A stretch of DNA of 17,210 nt, taken from positions 1-17,210 of the forward strand of contig JAFLUO010000028.1 in NCBI GenBank assembly GCA_022508705.1. The letters are read 5' to 3'. Both the position numbers and the translations under genes were made by a program. Of the stretch, positions 1-6,718 are shown piece by piece. The DNA comes from Oscillospiraceae bacterium (GTDB taxonomy: Bacteria > Bacillota > Clostridia > Oscillospirales > Acutalibacteraceae). Numbering within the stretch: the first letter of the stretch is position 1; each line of letters begins with the position of its first letter. The notes beneath the pieces were generated by a model, which saw only the letters and a program-made list of their open reading frames with translations, did no database searches and was not told where the DNA came from.

Positions 1-450
1 GGTTCAACCGTTACCAACAGAACGGGTTTTGAGCATATTGACATTTTAACTCATTTTGTGGCAGGTCTTATTTCGGCTTATTTCGGCTATGACCTTGCTA
101 ACATTATTTTCCGAAAGCGCGGGTATTTGGGTCCTGCGGTATCATCATTTTTTGCAATTTGCTTTGCTCAGTTTATTTCTGTCGGTTGGGAAATTTACGA
201 ATTTACTATGGACAGCATTTACGGTCTAAATTTACAGCGGCGTGAAACGGGCGTTCTTGACACAATGACCGATTTTTGCGTATGCGCGGCAGGCTCTGTT
301 GTGGGTATGCTCTTAGTTTCGTTTTTGCGCAACGGAATAATCGGCAAAAATAAGAATAAAATCCGCGAAGAAAACCGTAAAAAAGAAGAAATAAGACTGC
401 TTAAGGACAAGCTTTATGAAGATTATTTGAAGGGAGAAGGCAATGACTAA
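1..450 (+). CDS. Multi-pass membrane protein, C-terminal part (DUF2238/YjdF-like), cut by window start
   Basis: The reading frame is open from base 1 without a start codon, so only the C-terminal ~149 residues are present; the GTG at 58 is internal. At least three hydrophobic segments are visible, followed by a charged tail rich in Lys and Glu. A 'WEIYEF..D' stretch, then a Gln and 'GVLDTMTD', together with an earlier 'DILTHF', resemble the conserved acidic, His and Trp positions of small DUF2238 (YjdF-like) or VanZ-like membrane proteins. The function of that family is not established. The stop codon overlaps the start of the lipoprotein gene by 8 bases, so the two are probably translated from one mRNA. 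The family assignment is from memory of motifs and is moderate; membrane location is well supported. Confidence 0.6.
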   Translation, partial: GSTVTNRTGFEHIDILTHFVAGLISAYFGYDLANIIFRKRGYLGPAVSSFFAICFAQFISVGWEIYEFTMDSIYGLNLQRRETGVLDTMTDFCVCAAGSVVGMLLVSFLRNGIIGKNKNKIREENRKKEEIRLLKDKLYEDYLKGEGND

Positions 451-1303
451 AAAAATTATTTCATCGCTTTTAGCCCTTTTAATGGTAATTCTGCTGTTCG
501 GCGGTTGTGCCGCCAAAACGGAGGTTAAAATCAACGGGACAAATATTGACAATGAGGTCACGGCTTATTTTAAGGCAACAGCCAAAGAGGGCGAAGATGC
601 AAACGCGCTCATTGCCCGTTACGTTGCCGTAAATTCGGAGTTTAACAACCGTTCGCTTAAAGTGCCTGCAAATATGCGCTCCTCACTTTCAGACGACGTA
701 AACAACATTTGGAATCTTTTCGGCACATATTACGAGAACCTTGGCATTTCAAAAGAAACGATTTATAAAATTGAGCTGTCAAAGGTCTATGAAACGCTTC
801 TTTTAAAGGAGTGTTACGGCGAAAACGGTACTTCCCCTGTGAGCGAAGACGCTTTAAAAGAATATTTCCGCGGAAATTATGCGTCTATCCGTTTTGTTAC
901 GGGTTATTTGTTTGAAGTGACGGAAAACGGGACTACTGAAATGACTGGCGAGCAGAAAAAAAAGCTTACTGAATCGTTTAACGCCGCCGCAGACGCTGTA
1001 AACAACGGCACGTCTATTGAAGAGGCGGTTGCACTTTTAGGCTCTGCCGAAATTCACGACACTGTTATAAATTCAAAAGGTAATGACAATTTTCCCGAAG
1101 GATTTTGGGACGAGGTTAAAAAGATAGAGGTAAATAAAGCCGGCGTTGTACTTCTCGGCAGTTATATTTTCCTTGTTCAAAAGGTGGACAGCGAAAAAGG
1201 CGATTACGAATGTTATTCGGAGTATAAATCCGACTGCCTTTACCAAATGAAAGGCGAAGATTTTGATAAGATTGTAAGCTCTTGGGCAGAACAGTATAAA
1301 TAG
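443..1303 (+). CDS. Putative lipoprotein, distantly foldase (PrsA/SurA-N)-like
   Basis: This 286-residue protein starts with a lipoprotein signal: Lys-Lys, a hydrophobic core, then 'LFGGC' with the lipidation Cys near residue 22. It should be anchored to the outer face of the membrane. The remainder is soluble and mostly helical. An early 'VKINGTNI' segment, a helical region and a later 'EEAVALLGS' segment recall the chaperone part of PrsA/SurA-type foldases, but I cannot identify a clear parvulin PPIase domain. Function therefore stays unassigned. The ATG at 443 has a strong Shine-Dalgarno (GGGAGAAGG at 432-440) that lies inside the upstream gene. The 8-base overlap with that gene implies co-expression. 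Transcription ends at the hairpin at 1363-1399. Confidence 0.65.
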   Translation: MTKKIISSLLALLMVILLFGGCAAKTEVKINGTNIDNEVTAYFKATAKEGEDANALIARYVAVNSEFNNRSLKVPANMRSSLSDDVNNIWNLFGTYYENLGISKETIYKIELSKVYETLLLKECYGENGTSPVSEDALKEYFRGNYASIRFVTGYLFEVTENGTTEMTGEQKKKLTESFNAAADAVNNGTSIEEAVALLGSAEIHDTVINSKGNDNFPEGFWDEVKKIEVNKAGVVLLGSYIFLVQKVDSEKGDYECYSEYKSDCLYQMKGEDFDKIVSSWAEQYK

Positions 1304-1324
1304 AGAAACAAGTTAAGTATATAT

Positions 1325-1356
1325 TGTAGGGGACGATGTGGGCATCGTCCCCTACA
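1325..1356. repeat. Perfect GC-rich palindrome, copy 1 of a dispersed family
   Basis: Two perfectly complementary 14-base arms (1325-1338 and 1343-1356) flank a TGGG loop. Positions 1330-1359 match 15774-15803 at 29 of 30 bases. The palindrome sits between convergent genes, just ahead of the terminator stem. It looks like a REP-type or small mobile palindrome rather than a terminator of its own, although on the minus strand it lies in the path of prfB read-through. Confidence 0.75.
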
Positions 1357-1362
1357 AAAACC

Positions 1363-1400
1363 AACGGTCTATGCCAAAACTCCAGCATAGACCGTTTTTC
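1363..1400. terminator. Bidirectional Rho-independent terminator (lipoprotein gene / prfB)
   Basis: A perfect 12-base-pair stem (1363-1374 with 1385-1396) has a 10-base loop and is followed by a run of five T on the plus strand (1395-1399). Reading the minus strand, the stem is followed by GGTTTTTG, so it can also stop prfB transcription. It serves the convergent junction. Confidence 0.85.
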
Positions 1401-1427
1401 TGATTTTTAATAAGTTGTGTAAAAATA

Positions 1428-2546
1428 TTATCCCTCAAGCTTCTTTTGGGATTCCGCTTTAAGATAAGCGTTGATAAATCCGTCAAGGTCGCCGTCCATA
1501 ACATTTGAGATATTGCCCGTTTCAAAGCTTGTGCGGTTATCTTTTACGAGCTGATACGGCATAAACACGTAAGAGCGAATCTGGCTTCCCCAGCCGATTT
1601 CCTTTTGGTCGCCCTTAATATCCGAAATCTTGTCAAGATGCTCGCGCTCTTTAATTTCAATAAGCTTTGATTTGAGCATTGTCATGCACACTTCTCTGTT
1701 TTGGTGCTGACTGCGCTCAACCTGACAGGAAACGACGATTCCCGTAGGGATATGGGTAAGGCGAACGGCAGACGACGTTTTGTTAACCTTTTGTCCGCCG
1801 GCTCCTGACGACCTGTAAACGTCCATTTTAATGTCCTCAGGGGCAATTTCAACCTCAATAGTATCGTCAATTTCGGGCATAACCTCAACGGAAGCAAAGG
1901 ATGTATGTCTTCTTCCTTCTGAATCGAAAGGAGAAACGCGCACAAGGCGGTGAATACCCGTTTCGCTCTTCATGTAGCCGTAAGCGTTTTCACCCTCAAT
2001 GAGAATGCTTGCAGATTTAAGTCCTGCCTCATCCCCGTCAAGATAATCAAGAGTTGTTACCTTGTAGCCGTGACGCTCGCCCCAACGGCAGTACATTCTG
2101 AAAAGCATTTGTGCCCAGTCCTGAGCCTCTGTTCCGCCTGCGCCTGCATGGAATGTGAGAATTGCGTTTTTGGCGTCGTATTCCCCTGAAAGAAGTGTTG
2201 AAAGGGTCATTGTTTCAAGATCCTGTTCAAATTTAACAACGCCTGCCGTGCATTCCTCTTCTAAGCTTTCATCCTCTTCCTCATTTGCAAGCTCTATCAT
2301 TACAAGAGTGTCGTCAAAATCGGCGCACAGCTTTTCATAAGCCGTAACTCTGTTTTTAAGGGCACTTTGCCTTTTAAGAACAACCTGTGATGCTTTTATG
2401 TCGTCCCAAAAACCGTTCTCAGCCGTTTTTGCGTCAAGCTCGGCAATTTCATTTTTCATTTTTTCAAGGCCCAAAGCGTCTGCAAGGTCCTTGAGTGCAT
2501 CTTCGTGCCCTAAAAGTCTTAATCTTAATTCTTCGTATTGTAACAT
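1428..2546 (-). CDS. prfB: Peptide chain release factor 2
   Basis: RF2 recognises UAA and UGA stop codons and triggers release of the finished protein from the ribosome. The 372-residue protein is close to the usual ~365. The N-terminal part is helical; the stop-codon recognition motif SPF is at residues 205-207; the catalytic GGQ is at 250-252 within 'SSGAGGQKVNKT'; the C-terminal end is typical. SPF rather than PxT separates RF2 from RF1. The gene is a single open frame: where many bacteria have CTT-TGA-C for programmed +1 frameshifting, residues 27-28 here are CTT-GAA. The ATG at 2546 is preceded by AGAGAGG at 2557-2563. It lies downstream of the anchored-protein gene on the same strand with a 115-base gap; whether they share a transcript is unclear. 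Confidence 0.97.
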   Translation of the reverse strand: MLQYEELRLRLLGHEDALKDLADALGLEKMKNEIAELDAKTAENGFWDDIKASQVVLKRQSALKNRVTAYEKLCADFDDTLVMIELANEEEDESLEEECTAGVVKFEQDLETMTLSTLLSGEYDAKNAILTFHAGAGGTEAQDWAQMLFRMYCRWGERHGYKVTTLDYLDGDEAGLKSASILIEGENAYGYMKSETGIHRLVRVSPFDSEGRRHTSFASVEVMPEIDDTIEVEIAPEDIKMDVYRSSGAGGQKVNKTSSAVRLTHIPTGIVVSCQVERSQHQNREVCMTMLKSKLIEIKEREHLDKISDIKGDQKEIGWGSQIRSYVFMPYQLVKDNRTSFETGNISNVMDGDLDGFINAYLKAESQKKLEG

Positions 2547-2661
2547 ATATTAAAAACCTCTCTGTAAATAAAACTAACTTTAAAAAATTTTCACTTGTCC
2601 GTGCTGTCTTGCGTAATATGTATCAGTACCGTTAATTTAATTGACGGTTTTAAGATATATG

Positions 2662-3561
2662 CTACTGTGCCGCAGAGGATTCTTCTGCGGTGCTTTCATC
2701 TTCTGTGCCTTTCTCTGCAACGGTTTCTGTAACGTTATTTCCGTCTTCGTCCGTCACATTTTCGCCGTTTTCGTCGGTTACATTCTGCGTTTCGGGAGCT
2801 GTTGACTCAGTTGCGGCAACGTCTGCCTTGTCAAGTAAATCCTGATTTTCCGTCGGTTCTTCGGCAGGAGTCAAGGTGGTAGCCGTTTCGGGAGTTGTTG
2901 TGCTTTGAATTGCAGAAATAAACTGTTCGCCGTCCTTCACACGCAAAGTAACTTTTATGTATTTATCGGGGTCGGGCTCAACCATTGAGCCGTCAAAGGC
3001 TTGTTGCCACGCCTCGCCTGCAATGAGCGCTACCGTCAAAACTATTGTGTCGGCAGATTCTTCTTTTTCTATAACCTTGGGTGTGTAAATAGGCACAACG
3101 CTCGTAATCGGGATAGTATAAGCTTTTGCGTCCGCATCGTAAGCAAATTCGTAATCATACCCCTCAATGGTTGCGTGAACGGGAGTAACCTCAGTGCCGA
3201 AGAGCTTTTTAAACTGCTCGTTAACGTCCGCCTCGGGAATAACTATTCCGCCCTCGGTAACAGAGTAAGTGTCGGGTGAAATATCGCTTTTCAGTATTGC
3301 CCAAACGGACATTTCAATAAGTTCGGACATATCCGCCTTTGTAATATCGTCAAAACCGCTTGGGTCAATTAGCACAACAGGAGTCAAAAGCTTATTGTAC
3401 TGAGTGTAATCCTTATTTTTTGCCGTTAAATTTTTTATACCCGTACTTATCAGCACAATTACGGCGGCAAGACCGATAAGCGCCAGCAAGGCTATGATAA
3501 GCCCTATGGGAAAAGCCGCTTTGTGCGTACCCTTATGCTTTTTTACTTTTTCGCCTGCCAC
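2662..3561 (-). CDS. Membrane-anchored protein with acidic Thr/Glu-rich tail, function unknown
   Basis: I do not recognise a family. The 299-residue protein has a short Lys-rich N-terminus, one transmembrane segment at about residues 16-42 and a presumably extracytoplasmic domain of roughly 170 residues with mixed strands and helices. From about residue 215 the tail is low-complexity, rich in Thr, Glu, Ala, Ser and Asn. Within the tail an octapeptide is repeated in tandem (NVTDENGE, then NVTDEDGN, then a decayed NVTETVAE). The basic N-terminus suggests the 'positive-inside' orientation with the domain outside. The start is GTG at 3561 with GAGGAG at 3571-3576, nine bases upstream. A candidate promoter lies at 3609-3636, so it may be the first gene of a unit with prfB. 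Confidence 0.75.
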   Translation of the reverse strand: MAGEKVKKHKGTHKAAFPIGLIIALLALIGLAAVIVLISTGIKNLTAKNKDYTQYNKLLTPVVLIDPSGFDDITKADMSELIEMSVWAILKSDISPDTYSVTEGGIVIPEADVNEQFKKLFGTEVTPVHATIEGYDYEFAYDADAKAYTIPITSVVPIYTPKVIEKEESADTIVLTVALIAGEAWQQAFDGSMVEPDPDKYIKVTLRVKDGEQFISAIQSTTTPETATTLTPAEEPTENQDLLDKADVAATESTAPETQNVTDENGENVTDEDGNNVTETVAEKGTEDESTAEESSAAQ

Positions 3562-3608
3562 AGAAAATCACTCCTCGCCAGTTTATTTTAATCATACTTG
3601 GTTATTTT

Positions 3609-3636
3609 ATCATACTATTCTGTTTATTGCAATAAA
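3609..3636 (-). promoter_or_regulatory. Possible SigA promoter for the anchored-protein gene
   Basis: On the minus strand TTTATT (3636-3631), a 16-base spacer and TATGAT (3614-3609) lie about 50 bases upstream of the GTG at 3561. The -35 match is weak, so this is tentative. Confidence 0.35.
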
Positions 3637-3660
3637 TTAGGAATAATTTTAATCCAAATA

Positions 3661-3688
3661 AATAAAAAGCAGGGGCATTCGCCCCTGC
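3661..3688 (-). terminator. Rho-independent terminator of hpf
   Basis: On the minus strand a perfect 8-base-pair GC-rich stem (3681-3688 with 3669-3676) with a 4-base loop is followed directly by TTTTTATT (3668-3661). It starts 14 bases after the hpf stop and gives hpf a clean end, separating it from the next gene. Confidence 0.9.
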
Positions 3689-3701
3689 GGAATATTAAAT
3701 T

Positions 3702-4232
3702 TTAATCGTCTGAGGGTTCAATAAGACCGTAACCGCCGTCTGCTCTTTTGTATACAACGCAAACCGTATCTGTTTCTGCATTGCGGAACAGATAAAACTG
3801 ATGCCCTAACATATTCATTTGAAGAATTGCTTCGTCAGGCGTTTCGGGCTTTAAAACCACTTTCTTTGAGCGGACAAGCTCAAAATCCGTTTCCTCTTCC
3901 TCGTGTGCGTTGTCGAAAAATGCCTCGTCAAAGGATACGTCACGCAGTCTTTTTGAAAGACGGGTTTTGTTCTTCCTTATTTGGCGGATAAGGGAATCAA
4001 CACATTTGTCAAGGGCTTCTTCAAGGTCGTCGCTTCTCTCTTTTGCTCTGAAAATCATACTGTTTTTCGTAAGCGTGATTTCACAGGATTTGGAACTTTT
4101 TTCAACAGAAGCCGTCACCTTAGCCGTTGCACTGGGGCCGAAAAATTTTTCAACCTTTAAGAGTTTATTTTCCGCTCTCTCTTTAAAGCTCTCTCTCGGC
4201 GTACATCCGCGCCCTACGATTGTAATGTTCAC
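3702..4232 (-). CDS. hpf: Ribosome hibernation promoting factor, long form
   Basis: Long HPF binds the small ribosomal subunit and, through its C-terminal domain, pairs two 70S ribosomes into inactive 100S particles in slow growth or stress. The 176-residue length fits the long form. Residues 1-95 form the ribosome-binding beta-alpha-beta-beta-beta-alpha domain ('MNITIVGRG...' to 'DSLIRQIRKNKTR'). A charged linker follows, and residues ~120-176 are the dimerisation domain with the typical 'VRSKKVVLKP', 'EAILQMNMLGHQFYLF' and 'VVYKRADGGYGLI' segments. The start is GTG at 4232 with AAGGAG in good position. It appears to be a single-gene unit: a promoter at 4449-4477, a terminator at 3661-3688, and an unusual ~210-base leader occupied mostly by an inverted-repeat element. 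Confidence 0.96.
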   Translation of the reverse strand: MNITIVGRGCTPRESFKERAENKLLKVEKFFGPSATAKVTASVEKSSKSCEITLTKNSMIFRAKERSDDLEEALDKCVDSLIRQIRKNKTRLSKRLRDVSFDEAFFDNAHEEEETDFELVRSKKVVLKPETPDEAILQMNMLGHQFYLFRNAETDTVCVVYKRADGGYGLIEPSDD

Positions 4233-4257
4233 AACGACAACTCCTTTATTTTATTTT

Positions 4258-4418
4258 AGTAAACGCTGATTAAATGTGACTTCGGTGCTTTACGGACCTT
4301 TTCCGCCGTAAATTCGTTGCAAAATCTTACAATACACAAAGTATTCTTTCGCTTTTGCGCCTTTTTACGACGAAAAATCTCTCACAAATCACTCTTGTAA
4401 ATTTAATCATCGTTTACT
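4258..4418. repeat. 161-bp element with 18-bp terminal inverted repeats in the hpf leader
   Basis: The ends (4258-4275 and 4401-4418) are inverted copies matching at 17 of 18 bases. The inside carries smaller hairpins, e.g. TTTACGG/CCGTAAA (4289-4295 with 4306-4312) and AATAC/GTATT (4331-4335 with 4341-4345). No reading frame of note is inside. It looks like a MITE-type element or a structured leader RNA. A target-site duplication is not obvious. The rest of the 273-base gap 4233-4505 holds the hpf ribosome binding site, the hpf promoter and AT-rich sequence downstream of the fumarase gene. Confidence 0.7.
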
Positions 4419-4448
4419 TTGAGCAGGATTTCCTCTTTGCTCAACATC

Positions 4449-4477
4449 ATTATATCACATTTGCACAGTAAAATAAA
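4449..4477 (-). promoter_or_regulatory. SigA promoter for hpf (extended -10)
   Basis: On the minus strand a perfect TATAAT (4454-4449) is preceded by TG one base upstream (4457-4456), forming an extended -10. A weak -35, TTTATT (4477-4472), lies 17 bases away. The predicted transcript start near 4442 puts the whole 161-bp inverted-repeat element inside the hpf 5' leader. Confidence 0.65.
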
Positions 4478-4505
4478 GTCGTTTTTTTAAATTTTTATAA
4501 AATTT

Positions 4506-5348
4506 TTACAAAATCTTAACAGTATGGCGTGTGACATGGCAACCAACGTTGACCGCAACGGGAAGCCCCGCTATGTGCGTGGCGCTCTTTTCAATGTTTA
4601 CGGCAAGGGCAGTCGTTTTTCCGCCGAAGCCTTGAGGGCCCACATTTGTCTCATTCACCTTTTTAAGTATTTTACTTTCGAGTTCAGCATAAAACGGGTC
4701 AGGATTACGCTCTGACACACTTCGGCAAAGTGCTTTTTTTGAAAGAATAGCGCACTGCTCAAAATCCCCGCCTATGCCGACGCCCAGAACCATTGGAGGA
4801 CAAGGGTTTCCCCCCGCCGTTAAAACTGTGTCAACAACAAAATCCACAATGTCGTCAAGAGTTGCAGAAGGGGTAAACATTTTGATTTTGCTCATATTCT
4901 CACTGCCGAAGCCCTTTGGGGCAACGGTGAGCTTTATTTTATCTCCCAAAACTATTCTCGTGTGAATAACCGCAGGAGTATTATCGGTAGTATTAACACG
5001 GTTTATAGGGTCGCCCACAACGGATTTTCTCAAAAGACCGTCCGTGTAGCCCTGCTTTACTCCCTCGTTGACTGCATCCTCAAAACCGCCGTCAACAATA
5101 TGCACGTCCTGACCGATTTCAGCAAATATAACCGCCATTCCCGTGTCCTGACAAATAGGGATATCAAGCTCCTTGGCGCAGGAAAGATTGTCGTAAATAG
5201 TTTTCATTATGCTTTTGGGAAGCTCGTCCGTTTCGCTTTGAAGACCTTTTTCAATCTCTTCACAAAGGTCACCGGGCAAAATTTTATTCGCCGTAATGCA
5301 CATTTCACGGATTGCCTTTGTTATTTCATTTGCTTTAATTTCTCTCAT
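4506..5348 (-). CDS. Class I fumarate hydratase, alpha subunit (Fe-S hydro-lyase)
   Basis: Two-subunit class I fumarases interconvert fumarate and malate using an oxygen-sensitive [4Fe-4S] cluster; related enzymes act on tartrate. The 280-residue length matches the alpha subunit. 'ICQDTG' (C66), 'NPCPPMVLGVGIGG' (C183) and 'GCHVTRH' (C270) supply the expected cluster Cys positions, and 'GPQGFGGKTTAL' (~237-248) is a family signature. I use ATG 5348 rather than the in-frame TTG at 5357, because AGGA is nine bases from the ATG but would touch the TTG. Oddity: no beta subunit gene is adjacent; downstream is hpf. Only 24 bases separate the ATG from an upstream terminator hairpin, leaving little room for its own promoter. 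L-tartrate dehydratase alpha is the alternative substrate class. Confidence 0.92.
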   Translation of the reverse strand: MREIKANEITKAIREMCITANKILPGDLCEEIEKGLQSETDELPKSIMKTIYDNLSCAKELDIPICQDTGMAVIFAEIGQDVHIVDGGFEDAVNEGVKQGYTDGLLRKSVVGDPINRVNTTDNTPAVIHTRIVLGDKIKLTVAPKGFGSENMSKIKMFTPSATLDDIVDFVVDTVLTAGGNPCPPMVLGVGIGGDFEQCAILSKKALCRSVSERNPDPFYAELESKILKKVNETNVGPQGFGGKTTALAVNIEKSATHIAGLPVAVNVGCHVTRHTVKIL

Positions 5349-5372
5349 TATAATCAATCCTATCCTATAACA

Positions 5373-5395
5373 AAAGGGCAGAAAAACTGCCCTTT
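5373..5395 (-). terminator. Rho-independent terminator downstream of the yabR-like gene
   Basis: A perfect 9-base-pair stem (AAAGGGCAG/CTGCCCTTT) with a 5-base loop is followed on the minus strand by TTGTTAT after the stem's terminal TTT. It closes the yabP-yabQ-divIC-yabR unit. Its position 24 bases ahead of the fumarase start means it could also attenuate expression of that gene. Confidence 0.75.
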
Positions 5396-5410
5396 AATTT
5401 TTATTTGTTA

Positions 5411-5839
5411 CTATTTGCGCCTATAACCGCCGCGCTTGTCGGTACTGCGTTTAAGGTCACTCATTTTGTCATCGCTCTGCGCTTTAAAACGGGCCATCAT
5501 ATCCTCAAAAGACATTGAGCCGTTTTGATTATTTGAGGGCGCACCGTTCCATGTTTTGGCGCCTCCGTCACGGTTTCTCGGCTTTTTGGGCTTTGGCTTT
5601 TCACTCTCAACTGCCTTTTTTATAGAAAAGCTTACCTTATTTTTGTCATTGATTTCAATAGCCTTGACCTTTACGGCATCGCCCACGGACAGCTTTTCGG
5701 AAATGTCGCTTACAAATTCATCCGCAACCTCAGAAATATGTACCAATCCTACCGTTCCGTCCGAAAGCTTAACAAATGCGCCGAAGTTTGTAAGACCGGT
5801 TACCGTTCCCTCATAAACAGAGCCGATTTCAACTGCCAT
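5411..5839 (-). CDS. yabR: S1 RNA-binding domain protein, YabR-like
   Basis: Residues 1-75 form one S1 (OB-fold) RNA-binding domain: 'GSVYEGTVTGLTNFGAFVKL', 'GLVHISEVAD' and 'VGDAVKVKAIEINDKNKVSFSIK' follow the classical pattern. The rest is a basic, Pro/Lys/Arg/Gly-rich tail ending in 'GGYRRK', probably disordered and able to bind RNA. Length (142) is close to B. subtilis YabR (~130). It follows divIC by 32 bases, the same order as in B. subtilis, so it is likely co-transcribed. Binding to ribosomes or mRNA is an inference from the fold; the exact role is unknown. The ribosome binding site (GGAAGGA) is at slightly long spacing. Confidence 0.88.
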   Translation of the reverse strand: MAVEIGSVYEGTVTGLTNFGAFVKLSDGTVGLVHISEVADEFVSDISEKLSVGDAVKVKAIEINDKNKVSFSIKKAVESEKPKPKKPRNRDGGAKTWNGAPSNNQNGSMSFEDMMARFKAQSDDKMSDLKRSTDKRGGYRRK

Positions 5840-5871
5840 ATAAAATATACCAAATCCTTCCCCGAAATATA

Positions 5872-6180
5872 CTATTCACCGGGAGTAATATCATAGAAAA
5901 CTTTTTCGTTAGGATAGCCGTAACCGAGTTTGCGTGCCTCTTGCTCAAGAAAATCGCTTTTGTCGTCACTGTCAAGAACTGACTGTTTATATTCGTTTTC
6001 ATGAAGCTGCTGCTCCAAAGCCTGCTGCTTCTGAGCCTTTTCCTGCTTTTTCTCACGAATCTCAAGCTGTTTGCTGACAATGGTAATTGTGAAAGAGCCG
6101 ATAACTAAAATCAGGGCTAAAATAAGAATAAAACTTGTCTTATGTCTTTTAAGCTTTGAGCGTGAATTTTCAGCCTGCAT
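5872..6180 (-). CDS. divIC: Septum formation initiator family protein, DivIC/FtsB-like
   Basis: DivIC/FtsB proteins are bitopic division proteins that form a complex with FtsL and DivIB/FtsQ to activate septal wall synthesis. The 102-residue chain has a basic cytoplasmic start, one transmembrane segment (about residues 17-38) and a Glu/Lys/Gln coiled coil (about 38-70). It ends with 'LEQEARKLGYGYPNEKVFYDITPGE', cut here to its key parts LEQEARKLGY and EKVFYDITPGE, the typical C-terminal motif. In-frame starts GTG 6198 and ATG 6186 exist, but GAGGAGG (6190-6196) overlaps the first and is only 3 bases from the second. ATG 6180, nine bases away, fits best and overlaps the end of yabQ by 11 bases. 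The conserved yabP-yabQ-divIC-yabR order supports the name. Confidence 0.9.
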   Translation of the reverse strand: MQAENSRSKLKRHKTSFILILALILVIGSFTITIVSKQLEIREKKQEKAQKQQALEQQLHENEYKQSVLDSDDKSDFLEQEARKLGYGYPNEKVFYDITPGE

Positions 6181-6718
6181 TTTCATTTTCCTCCTCACTT
6201 TGACTTTCCTTTTTGTGCTTTCTACCAGATAAATTATACAACAACTTATTTGAAACTTTCAAGGGGTATTTGGATTTATTTTTATTTTTTTCAGGCTTTT
6301 TTCGGTGTTTTTTAAGAAATTTTCTGAATTTTTCCAATATTTTCCTGAAAGGGAAGGTTAAGACTTTAAAAATTGCAGTTAAAATACTCTTTATTACATT
6401 TACGAATTTTTCAAAATATTTAATGAAAGTAAAGCCCACGGTGCATATATATACAATAAATCCGAGCAGTTCGCCAAAAAACACGAACAGGCGGATTTCA
6501 CCCTCGTTAAAGCTTAAGAAAAATAGGAAATTTAAAAATCCCATCACTAAGAGATATGAAATATCGGTTATTTTGTAAGCCCATTTTCTACTGCCTAAGC
6601 ATATACGCACCGCTCTGAAAAAATCGTAAAGAGCACCTGCCAAAAAACCAAAGCCCAAAGACCACAGAAAAAGCCGTGTCTGATGGGCTAAGCTTACTGA
6701 ATAAAGGTACTCGGTCAT
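6170..6718 (-). CDS. yabQ: Spore cortex protein YabQ
   Basis: YabQ is a membrane protein needed for spore cortex formation in Bacillus, made in the mother cell. The 182-residue chain begins with the family pattern: a first hydrophobic segment with 'GFGFLAGALYDFFR', then 'ISYLLVMGFLNFLFF' and 'GEIRLFVFFGELLGFIVY'. That gives about three or four membrane segments in the first 105 residues. A long, strongly basic tail rich in Lys/Arg and Asn follows, ending in an acidic cap. Its ATG overlaps the yabP stop (ATGA), so the two genes are translationally coupled. The last codons overlap the divIC start. Confidence 0.9.
   Translation of the reverse strand: MTEYLYSVSLAHQTRLFLWSLGFGFLAGALYDFFRAVRICLGSRKWAYKITDISYLLVMGFLNFLFFLSFNEGEIRLFVFFGELLGFIVYICTVGFTFIKYFEKFVNVIKSILTAIFKVLTFPFRKILEKFRKFLKKHRKKPEKNKNKSKYPLKVSNKLLYNLSGRKHKKESQSEEENENAG

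Noticed and set aside
2628..2648. Inverted repeat ACCGT...ACGGT between the anchored-protein gene and prfB, first read as a terminator
   Set aside because: The T-run follows it only on the plus strand, where no gene runs; on the minus strand it is followed by ACTGAT, and the core is AT-rich with a tiny loop.
4962..5426. A 154-codon open frame on the plus strand opposite the fumarase gene
   Set aside because: It is fully antisense to a well-supported gene, has no ribosome binding site of note and its translation matches nothing I recognise.
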